Positions 36,784-43,982 of a stretch of DNA of 64,000 nt are shown here, one piece after another. Each line of letters begins with the position of its first letter. The first letter of the stretch is position 1. The notes below the pieces were generated by a model. The model did not search any database. It had not been told where the DNA came from and saw nothing but the letters and a program-made list of their open reading frames with translations. The stretch is from NCBI RefSeq assembly GCF_951805225.1, contig NZ_OX638201.1, positions 5,642,001 through 5,706,000 of the forward strand, read 5' to 3'. Position numbers and translations under genes: made by a program. The DNA comes from an uncultured Flavobacterium sp. Its GTDB lineage: Bacteria > Bacteroidota > Bacteroidia > Flavobacteriales > Flavobacteriaceae.

Positions 36784-37506
36784 ATGATTTACAAAATTTA
36801 TCCACTTCTTGTGTTTTTGCTATTATCTTTTGGTAAAGATTCAAATAACACATCCGAAATTAAAAAAGAAACAGTAAAGCATTATGCTAAAGTTGAGAAA
36901 CTTACTGTTGAAGCAAAAATTGAAAGTGTTTATAATACTTTGAACACTAACAATTTTAAGCTGCCTGAACTTAAGACTTTTTCTGAAGCTTTAAAAGGTT
37001 TTTACCTGTTGAAAGAAAGAGGGATTATTCAAAAAAACATTTTGACATTAATTGATTTTAGTTTGTCATCAAATTCAAAACGCCTTTGGGTAATTGATTT
37101 AACGACAAACACAATCTTGTTCAATTCGTTAGTTGCTCACGGACGAAATACCGGAGAAGAATTTGCATCAGCGTTTTCAAACTCAAACTCCTCTTTTAAA
37201 AGTAGTTTAGGTTTTTATGCAACCGGTGAAATTTATCGCGGAAAACACGGAGCTTCTCTTCGTTTAGACGGATTAGAAAATGGTGTAAATGATAACGCCC
37301 GCGAAAGAGGAGTAGTTATGCATGGAGCCGATTATGTTTCTGAATCTTTTATCAGAAACAATAAAAGATTAGGCAGAAGCCAAGGTTGTCCGGCAATTCC
37401 AATGGAATTAACAGACGAGATAATCGAAGTTATAAAAGACAAATCGTGTTTGTATATCTACCATCCATCAAGAAGTTTTGCGATGGAAGAAAGGCTAATT
37501 TCTTAA
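36784..37506 (+). CDS. Murein L,D-transpeptidase catalytic domain family protein (YkuD_2-like)
   Basis: 240 aa, exported by an N-terminal signal or anchor (residues 1-17). The domain from about residue 75 shows LTLIDFSLSSNSKRLWVIDL, a shortened catalytic HGADYVS, and GRSQGCPAIP with the nucleophile cysteine. This is the family of secreted L,D-transpeptidase-like proteins separate from classic YkuD/YcbB. It probably acts on peptidoglycan stem peptides. Its 3' end overlaps the convergent lipoprotein transpeptidase gene by 12 bases. Confidence 0.85.
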   Translation: MIYKIYPLLVFLLLSFGKDSNNTSEIKKETVKHYAKVEKLTVEAKIESVYNTLNTNNFKLPELKTFSEALKGFYLLKERGIIQKNILTLIDFSLSSNSKRLWVIDLTTNTILFNSLVAHGRNTGEEFASAFSNSNSSFKSSLGFYATGEIYRGKHGASLRLDGLENGVNDNARERGVVMHGADYVSESFIRNNKRLGRSQGCPAIPMELTDEIIEVIKDKSCLYIYHPSRSFAMEERLIS

Positions 37507-39087
37507 TTTAGCATACAAATCCGAATCTAAATTATAAATATCAGCTCTGAAAATGAGCTGATTTTTTTTGCTCCAAGCTGTCCAATACCATTGATATAAA
37601 GCATATTTTTTGACAATCTTAATGCTTGTTGTTTTTTTGGTAGCAATCAGCGTATCGATTTTTTCTCTGTTCCATTTTTCAGGATCATCTAATATATGTT
37701 CTGCCAGTTCTAAAGGATTTTCAATACGAACACAACCAGAACTTAAAGAACGATTGTTTCGGCCAAAATAATTTCGATGATTTGTATCGTGCAAATAAAC
37801 GCTATGATGATTTGGAAACAAAATTTTCATTACTCCCAATGAATTGTTATATCCTGGACTTTGTACATAACGGTAATTACCGGGTTTGTTTTCATTCCAG
37901 GCGCTTGGATCTACAACTTTTCCTGTAGTATCATATATAGTTATGCTTTTATTCGCCAGATAATTTCTATTGCGTTTCATTGCCGGCACAACATCTTCTT
38001 TTAATATAGTTGGCGGAACCGTCCATGTTGGGTTAAAAACAACAGTTTTTAGTGTTGAGGTTATAATTGGCGTTTTTCTTTTGCTCGTTCCTACTACAAT
38101 ATTTCGAACTAATGTCGTGTCTTTTTCTTCAACAACATTCAGGCTGTAATTAGGAATATTAATGATGAAATAATTCTCAGCAAAATCTGTAGTATACCAT
38201 CTCCAACGTTCCAGATTGGCAATAATTTGTTCTCTTCTTTTTTCTTTCGAATAGTTTAAAGCTTTAATCGTTCCAGCGCCAATAACTCCATCGTCAGCTA
38301 AACCATGTCTTTCCTGGAATTTTTTGATTGATTCGAATGTCTTTTTATTGTAAATTCTATTCAGAGTGTCTTTTCCAGACATATCTCCCCAAAATAAAAG
38401 TCTCTTTTTGATATTGACTAAAGCGTTGTTGGTATCATTAAGAGTGATTTTTTTTGTCGAAGAGTCGATAGCAATCGTTCCAATTTCGTCATTTGGAAAC
38501 TTGTCAATAATTTCAAGAGCTTTTAATAACTCCTTGTAAGTTTCTGATTTCGGCTGAATATTGTCAACAATACTGTCCAGTTTATTTTTATTAAATGCCT
38601 TTATCAGAACACTATTTACGTCGAATGTTTTTTCTTCTAAATCCCAATCAGTATATAGTTTTTTAGGATCCAGTTTTCCTTTATATAAGTGATTCAGGTA
38701 TTTTTCGAAGTTGTACGTCAATAAAATATCATAAGTAGCCAGATCTTTGTCGCTTAACGAACTGATTCTGCTTTCAAATTTTTTAAGCTTAGAAGTTTTA
38801 TAATCCTCAGGATCTAAACCAAGTAGGTTTGAATTTTCTAATTGCGATAAAACGTAAGTTCTCTTTTTAAGATTTCCCCAAACGGTTTTATGTTCAGAAG
38901 CATCATAAAATTGTTTTAAGGTTTCGCTCTTGAATACATTTATTGTTGCAGTATCTATTTCTACTTTTCTTTCGTCAGTAAGTATGATTAATGGTGGTTT
39001 TTTCTTGACCACAGGAGCGGGTTTAGGAGTATCTTTTTTACAACTAATAAACAGGCTTATAACTAATAAAAAGTAAAGTTTTCTCAT
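37495..39087 (-). CDS. L,D-transpeptidase lipoprotein (YcbB/LdtD-like)
   Basis: 530 aa lipoprotein (lipobox LFISC, C16). A scaffold domain (30-230) is followed by a peptidoglycan-binding domain (KKFQERHGLADDGVIGAGTIKALN) and the YkuD catalytic domain with VYLHDTNHRNYFG and SSGCVRIENPLELAEHIL (nucleophile cysteine). It makes 3-3 cross-links in murein in related YcbB proteins. Its start lies 1 base after the GNAT gene stop, so both are likely in one operon. The stop overlaps the convergent transpeptidase gene. Confidence 0.9.
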   Translation of the reverse strand: MRKLYFLLVISLFISCKKDTPKPAPVVKKKPPLIILTDERKVEIDTATINVFKSETLKQFYDASEHKTVWGNLKKRTYVLSQLENSNLLGLDPEDYKTSKLKKFESRISSLSDKDLATYDILLTYNFEKYLNHLYKGKLDPKKLYTDWDLEEKTFDVNSVLIKAFNKNKLDSIVDNIQPKSETYKELLKALEIIDKFPNDEIGTIAIDSSTKKITLNDTNNALVNIKKRLLFWGDMSGKDTLNRIYNKKTFESIKKFQERHGLADDGVIGAGTIKALNYSKEKRREQIIANLERWRWYTTDFAENYFIINIPNYSLNVVEEKDTTLVRNIVVGTSKRKTPIITSTLKTVVFNPTWTVPPTILKEDVVPAMKRNRNYLANKSITIYDTTGKVVDPSAWNENKPGNYRYVQSPGYNNSLGVMKILFPNHHSVYLHDTNHRNYFGRNNRSLSSGCVRIENPLELAEHILDDPEKWNREKIDTLIATKKTTSIKIVKKYALYQWYWTAWSKKNQLIFRADIYNLDSDLYAKLRN

Positions 39088-39088
39088 T

Positions 39089-39526
39089 TCATATTTTTTT
39101 AGACATTAAATAATGTTCTCCTACATCTTTAATGTCAAATGCGTCACCCAGAGTTTCGTAATTCATTTTTTTATAAAAACCAACAGCGGCTGTTCTTGCG
39201 TTGAACCAAATTAAATCGACATTGTTTGCATTGCAGTATTTTTCGCAATGTTTTACTAAAGTTTCTCCAATTCCTTTTTTCTGATGGTTTTCTAAAATAG
39301 CCATTCCGCGAATCTGAGCTTGGTTATTTTCGGCAAATATAGGATTGATTTTTTGAAATAGTGAAATAATTCCTATTAAAGATTCATCTTCGAATAAACC
39401 AAAATGTTTTGTTGTTTCCAGATCATCACCTTCAAAGATGCAACTTTCGATAGATTTTCCTTTTCTTAAAACAGGTTGACGAACGATATAAGTTTCTTTT
39501 GACGGTATTTCTTTAATGATACTCAT
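39089..39526 (-). CDS. GNAT-family N-acetyltransferase
   Basis: 145 aa. Acetyl-CoA site pattern AQIRGMAILENHQKKGIGETLVKHCEKYC (motif A, Q/R-x-x-G-x-G variant) and the late WFNARTAAVGFYKKMNYETLGDAFDI, as in GNAT motif B. Substrate unknown. It is the first gene of a two-gene operon with the L,D-transpeptidase. Confidence 0.85.
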   Translation of the reverse strand: MSIIKEIPSKETYIVRQPVLRKGKSIESCIFEGDDLETTKHFGLFEDESLIGIISLFQKINPIFAENNQAQIRGMAILENHQKKGIGETLVKHCEKYCNANNVDLIWFNARTAAVGFYKKMNYETLGDAFDIKDVGEHYLMSKKI

Positions 39527-39623
39527 GATTTGTGTAAAATAAATAAATATATAACTTTTTAATTTTAAATTAGTTATAAATTATTGTTGTTTTTTATTGA
39601 ATTTTTTTGCGAAAAAGCTTGTT

Positions 39624-39650
39624 TTGAACTTAAGTTATTTTCTATATTTG
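39624..39650 (+). promoter_or_regulatory. Promoter of first tRNA-Gly gene
   Basis: TATATTTG at 39643-39650, 12 bases upstream of the tRNA. TTG at 39624 (16 bases away) or 39619 (21 bases away) may be the -33 element. Confidence 0.55.
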
Positions 39651-39662
39651 CACCACGGTAAT

Positions 39663-39735
<73 letters not shown>

Positions 39736-39737
39736 CT

Positions 39738-39770
39738 AAAAAACCGGAACTTAATTGTTTCGGTTTTTTT
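39738..39770 (+). terminator. Hairpin terminator after tRNA-Gly copy 1
   Basis: AAAACCGGAAC / GTTTCGGTTT stem (one wobble) followed by a T-run. Confidence 0.7.
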
Positions 39771-39800
39771 ATCAAAAGTAAATAATTTTTGATTTTTATT

Positions 39801-39830
39801 TTGTTTTAAAAATTTAATTATTTATATTTG
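39801..39830 (+). promoter_or_regulatory. Promoter of second tRNA-Gly gene
   Basis: TTG at 39801-39803 and TATATTTG at 39823-39830, 19 bases apart, 12 bases before the tRNA. Confidence 0.6.
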
Positions 39831-39842
39831 CACCCTGTTAAT

Positions 39843-39915
<73 letters not shown>

Positions 39916-39920
39916 CTTCA

Positions 39921-39955
39921 AAATCCTCAAACAAATTGTTTGGGGATTTTTTGTT
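39921..39955 (+). terminator. Hairpin terminator after tRNA-Gly copy 2
   Basis: AAATCCTCAAACAA / TTGTTTGGGGATTT stem (one wobble) and T-run. Confidence 0.7.
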
Positions 39956-39958
39956 TTA

Positions 39959-40307
39959 AACCATATAAGTTATGTAAGTAATTATAAGTTTTTGCCTAAA
40001 TTGGAATTTCTCATTTTTTAAGGATCACTATAGAAACTTGTGAAGAAACATAAATATTTTGTATTGACTAATTATTTTAACCGCAAAGAGCGCAAGGTTT
40101 TTTTTATTCGTAAGGTTTTATATAAACGCAAAGTTCGCAAAGCTTTATCAATATAGCTTTGCGAACTTTGCGTTTAATGAGCGTAATAATTTATAACAAA
40201 AAAACTTTGCGCTCTTTGCGGTTAAATTCATCCTTAATTTTCATAGCTCCACAAGTTTTTGTATTGATTCATTTTTTTTTAAATGAACTTACATAGCTTA
40301 TATGGTT
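39959..40307. repeat. Palindromic element, type B copy 2, interrupted by a nested element
   Basis: Outer arms AACCATATAAGTTATGTAAG at 39959 and the inverse at 40287-40307 (21 bp, one mismatch) match the type B copy at 26950-27030, but here the interior is about 307 bases and holds the type C palindrome at 40076-40226. The 405 bases from the second tRNA to pepE contain nothing else recognised. Confidence 0.75.
40076..40226. repeat. Nested palindromic element, type C (GCAAAG repeats)
   Basis: Outer arms of about 26 bases (40076-40101 and 40201-40226, one mismatch; core CCGCAAAGAGCGCAAGG) enclose a second perfect 21-bp palindrome (40124-40144 and 40155-40175; core CGCAAAGTTCGCAAAG). The whole can fold as one long double hairpin. 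No ORF or terminal transposase gene. Confidence 0.85.
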
Positions 40308-40320
40308 TAAGAAAATCTTT

Positions 40321-41028
40321 TTAGTTTAAATTACTCAAATCGCTTTCTGTTTCTAATTCTGCAGGATTTTCGTTTTGCTTGAATAAACGAGCTTTTAGAT
40401 TTCCTTTAAGAGTGATTTTGTCTCCTTTAACTTCAAGCCAGCTTCCTTCTCTTAATCCTAAAACCGGAATTGAATTAAAAGCGTGAAATTCTTTAATTCT
40501 TGTTTCGCGCGTTTCGCCCATATGTTGTGATTGTGTATCTGGATCTAAATAATGTGGATTTAGATTGAAAGGAATTAATCCTAAAGTCTGAAAGCTTGGT
40601 GGATATATTATGGGCATATCATTCGTGGTTTGCATTGATAAGCCGCAAATATTGCTTCCTGCACTTGTTCCTAAATATGGGGTTCCGTTTTTTACCGTTT
40701 CTGCAAGAACCTGCATAACATTGTTTTTGTATAATTGCGTAACCAGTAAAAAAGTGTTTCCTCCTCCGGTAAAAATACCTTCAGCATTTTTTATTGCGTT
40801 TGCAGCATCTTCAAATTCATGAATTCCTTTTACGGCAATATTTATAGTAGAAAATGCTTCAGCTACTTTTTTTGTGTATTCGTCATGCGAAATTCCGCTT
40901 GGACGGGCATATGGAATGAATAAAAGGCTTTTGCAATTTTTGAAATGCGACGCTAATACCGGTAAAATATAGTCTAAATAACTGCCTCCGTGTAGTGTAG
41001 ATGTGCTGGCAATGATGATACTTTTCAT
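40321..41028 (-). CDS. pepE: Dipeptidase E (alpha-aspartyl dipeptidase, S51)
   Basis: 235 aa cytoplasmic serine peptidase that cleaves N-terminal Asp dipeptides. Signature EGIFTGGGNTFLLV, nucleophile S122 in LGTSAGSNICG, and H159 in NLNPHYLD are in the positions known for PepE. The start motif MKSIIIASTSTLHG fits. Single gene facing away from the exported-protein operon at 41193. Confidence 0.92.
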   Translation of the reverse strand: MKSIIIASTSTLHGGSYLDYILPVLASHFKNCKSLLFIPYARPSGISHDEYTKKVAEAFSTINIAVKGIHEFEDAANAIKNAEGIFTGGGNTFLLVTQLYKNNVMQVLAETVKNGTPYLGTSAGSNICGLSMQTTNDMPIIYPPSFQTLGLIPFNLNPHYLDPDTQSQHMGETRETRIKEFHAFNSIPVLGLREGSWLEVKGDKITLKGNLKARLFKQNENPAELETESDLSNLN

Positions 41029-41192
41029 AAAAAATTAACTCAGATTTGTTTCTGTTAAAGATATTAAAACTCTCTTTTTACAAAGTGTAAAACGGGTTTA
41101 ATTAACATATTTTTACCAAGTCCTTAATACTAAATTTGGAATACATTAAGATATTTTTACAGCTTTAAGAATAATTCTAATTTTTTAGCATT

Positions 41193-41960
41193 TTGATCAA
41201 TAAAGTTGCATGTATTTTAATGGTTGTTTTGGGACAAACTACTTGGTCTCAAAGTCAGGATCGTAGTGTTATTAACGGAAAAATAGCTGCGAATACCTCT
41301 GATTTGGAAGGAGTTTACGTTATAAATGCTCAAACTGAAGCGATGACAACTACGGATGAAACGGGGGCTTTTTCTATTTTGGCTAAAGAAGGTGATACGC
41401 TTGTTTTTTCATCCATACAATTCAAAGAAAATAAGGTTTTGCTAATTGCGGACAATTTCTCAGACCTTAATTTTACCGTAAAATTGAATATGGTAATGCA
41501 TCAATTGCAGGAAGTTGTGATTAGAAATTATAACGGAATTAATGCGACTTCATTAGGTATTATTCCGCAAGGACAGAAAAAATATACAGAAGCCGAAAGA
41601 AAACTACATACAGCTACGGCATTAAATCCAACTGCAAATGCTGGTTCGATGGCTGGAGGTTCAATATCTGCAGATCCGTTATTGAATTTCTTTTCAGGAA
41701 GAACTGCAATGCTCAAAAAAGAAGTAGCGGTAGAAAAGAAAGAAGCTTTTATGAAACTTTTGGAGCATATGTTTAGCATTGATCATTTTGTAAATAGATT
41801 ACAAATTCCGCTTGAATACGTAAAAGGTTTTGAATATTATGCAGTAGAAAACGATAAATTCACAGTAATTTTGAACTCTAAAAATAAAACTTCGACAGAG
41901 TTTTTACTAGGCGAATTGGCCGTTAAATACAAAGAAATAATAGCGAGTGAAAATAAGTAA
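41193..41960 (+). CDS. Exported protein with carboxypeptidase-regulatory-like domain (paralogue 1)
   Basis: 255 aa. Only TTG (41193) or ATT codons precede the signal peptide INKVACILMVVLGQTTWSQ, so the start is non-ATG. The ATG at 41220 would leave no signal peptide. The CarboxypepD_reg-like domain (about 28-110) shows INGKIAANTSDLEGVYVINAQT, DETGAFSILAKEGDTLVFSSIQF and LQEVVIRNY, the plug-linker style of TonB-dependent receptors, but no barrel follows. The C-terminal half is closely similar to the next gene. Function unknown. Confidence 0.75.
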   Translation: MINKVACILMVVLGQTTWSQSQDRSVINGKIAANTSDLEGVYVINAQTEAMTTTDETGAFSILAKEGDTLVFSSIQFKENKVLLIADNFSDLNFTVKLNMVMHQLQEVVIRNYNGINATSLGIIPQGQKKYTEAERKLHTATALNPTANAGSMAGGSISADPLLNFFSGRTAMLKKEVAVEKKEAFMKLLEHMFSIDHFVNRLQIPLEYVKGFEYYAVENDKFTVILNSKNKTSTEFLLGELAVKYKEIIASENK

Positions 41961-42672
41961 TATAATATTGGTTTTTCTTCTAACATTGGTTCAGGTTAGT
42001 TTTGGACAAAATAAAGTTTCAAGGGAAATTCTTGGGCAGATTTTAGCACAATCTACTTCGGTTGAAGGAGTAAATGTTGTGAATAATACAACACAAATGG
42101 CAACTATTTCAGATGTAAATGGAATGTTTACAATTGCTGTGAAAGAAGGCGATGTTTTGGTTTTTTCTGCTGTAAATTTAGAAGTGTTTCGTTATCGTAT
42201 TACTGCAGATGATTTGAATTTGAATTCGCTGAAGATTAAAATGACTGCCAAAGAAGTAGAATTGAAGGAAGTTATCGTAAATGAAAATGCCAATATCACG
42301 GCAGAAAATTTAGGTATAATTCCATACGGGCAAAAAAAATATACGCCGGCAGAAAGAAAAGTATATACTGCAACTTCGACTTCTGTAGATAAGTTGTTGA
42401 ATATGATGTCTGGGCGAACTACAATGTTGAAAAAAGAGGTAAATGTAGAGAAAAAGGAAGCGCTTTTTAGAAAAATGGAATACCTTTTTGAAGAGAATTA
42501 TTACACTGATAGATTGAAAATTCCGACCGATGATATCAAAGGATTTCAATTATATTGTGTGGATGATGCCGAATTTGCTGTATCTTTGAATACTAAAAAC
42601 AAAACAATGAGTATGTTTTTAATAACAGATTTAGCAAGAAGATATTTAATAATTCTCGAAAATGAAAAATAG
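41947..42672 (+). CDS. Exported protein with carboxypeptidase-regulatory-like domain (paralogue 2)
   Basis: 241 aa. GTG start at 41947, overlapping the previous gene by 14 bases. The signal peptide ends VSFGQ. Same layout as paralogue 1: VEGVNVVNNTTQMATISDVNGMFTIAVKEGDVLVFSAV and later LGIIPYGQKKYTPAERK, MSGRTTMLKKEVNVEKKEA and DRLKIPTDDIKGFQLY. It is therefore a diverged tandem duplicate of the preceding gene. Its stop overlaps the next start by 11 bases. Confidence 0.78.
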   Translation: MKISNIILVFLLTLVQVSFGQNKVSREILGQILAQSTSVEGVNVVNNTTQMATISDVNGMFTIAVKEGDVLVFSAVNLEVFRYRITADDLNLNSLKIKMTAKEVELKEVIVNENANITAENLGIIPYGQKKYTPAERKVYTATSTSVDKLLNMMSGRTTMLKKEVNVEKKEALFRKMEYLFEENYYTDRLKIPTDDIKGFQLYCVDDAEFAVSLNTKNKTMSMFLITDLARRYLIILENEK

Positions 42673-43420
42673 ACTAGGAATACTCGTTGTGTGCTTATTT
42701 TGCCAGATTGCGCTGGGACAAAATAATTCAAGGAAGCCATTGCATGGACAAGTTGTCAATACAAGATTGGCGATAGAAAGCGGTTATGTGATGAATATTA
42801 ATGCAAACGTTAGAACTTTTATAGGTTCAGGCGGATTGTTTGATATTATGGCAAAACCAAAAGATACTTTATTGTTTACAGGTTTGGCATTTCAGGCAAA
42901 AAAAGTTGTTCTGACAGAAAAAGATTGTTCAGATGTACTTTTTTTAATTCAATTAGATTTAGCCAATAATCAATTGAAAGAAGTTGTTGTTCGCAAAGAT
43001 TTAAAAGTAAAATCCCTAGATAAAGATACTCAGAAATATGTTGATATGCAGTTTGAAGATGATAAACAATCGACAGCAAAAAACACAGCAATGTATTCTG
43101 ATCAAACCATTAAATACGGAATGGATTTTGTTCGAATTTTCAAAGATGTAAAAAAGATTCTAAAGAAAAACAAAGACGAGGTTAAACCGGAAGTTATTGA
43201 TGATATGGCTTTTGTGCAATATTCCAGAGCCAATTTTACTACAGATTTTTTTACTAAAACATTAGGATTAAAAAACGATGAAATTGATTTATTCTTAATG
43301 TATTGTTCGAATGATCCAGAGTCTAAAAGACATTTAAAACCAGAAGAAAAGTTTGAATTAATGGACTTTATGGTTAATAAAAACAAAGAATTTCAAAAAG
43401 CAAATGTTGCCGAAAAATAG
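42662..43420 (+). CDS. Exported protein, distant third member of the same family
   Basis: 252 aa. Signal peptide ends IALGQ. It keeps the first domain (LHGQVVNTRLAIESGYVMNINANVRTFIGSGGLFDIMAKPKDTLLFTGLAFQAKKVVL, LKEVVVRKD) but differs in the second half, where only RIFKDVKKILKKNKDE and NDEIDLFLMYC recall the others. It overlaps the previous gene by 11 bases and the next by 17, so all four are one transcript. Function unknown. Confidence 0.75.
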   Translation: MKNRLGILVVCLFCQIALGQNNSRKPLHGQVVNTRLAIESGYVMNINANVRTFIGSGGLFDIMAKPKDTLLFTGLAFQAKKVVLTEKDCSDVLFLIQLDLANNQLKEVVVRKDLKVKSLDKDTQKYVDMQFEDDKQSTAKNTAMYSDQTIKYGMDFVRIFKDVKKILKKNKDEVKPEVIDDMAFVQYSRANFTTDFFTKTLGLKNDEIDLFLMYCSNDPESKRHLKPEEKFELMDFMVNKNKEFQKANVAEK

Positions 43421-43916
43421 ATTAATTTATCCTCTTTTAGGATTATTGTTTTTATCGCTTTCAGCTTTTACATTCCATAAATTTTATATGGGTGTTTTTC
43501 AGGTCAATTATGCGGCCGAAAAAAAAATGATTCAAATTACTTCCCGTATTTTTGTCGATGATCTGAATAACGGAATCGAAAAAAAATACCATAAAAAATC
43601 ATACATCGGTACTGAGAAAGAAACTCAGGCCGATGTTGATTTATTAAAAAAATACCTTTCAGAAAACTTCACAATAAAAATAAACGGACAATCAAAAATT
43701 ATTACTTTTTTGTCTAAAGAAGTAGAATCAGATGATGTTTTGGTTTGTTATTCCAGAATAAAGGATGTGGAGAAATTTAAGACAATTGAGATTTTAAATT
43801 CTATTTTAGTAGATTGGAATGCTGAACAGCAGAATATTACACATATTACAGCTTTTGGTACGAAACGAAGTGTTCTCTTTACAGAATCTTCAAGGAAAGA
43901 ATTGTTAAAGTATTAA
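43404..43916 (+). CDS. DUF6702-type exported protein
   Basis: 170 aa with an N-terminal hydrophobic signal (LIYPLLGLLFLSLSAFTF). HKFYMGVFQVNYAAEKKMIQITSRIFVDDLNNGIEK is characteristic of a Bacteroidota family that often precedes M1 peptidase genes. The function is not known. It overlaps the third family member by 17 bases and is followed 66 bases later by the peptidase gene. Confidence 0.75.
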   Translation: MLPKNRLIYPLLGLLFLSLSAFTFHKFYMGVFQVNYAAEKKMIQITSRIFVDDLNNGIEKKYHKKSYIGTEKETQADVDLLKKYLSENFTIKINGQSKIITFLSKEVESDDVLVCYSRIKDVEKFKTIEILNSILVDWNAEQQNITHITAFGTKRSVLFTESSRKELLKY

Positions 43917-43982
43917 ATAATAGGTAAAATTATTATTTTAATTGTTATTTTCACACCCTGACAAAATTACCCATAAATATTT

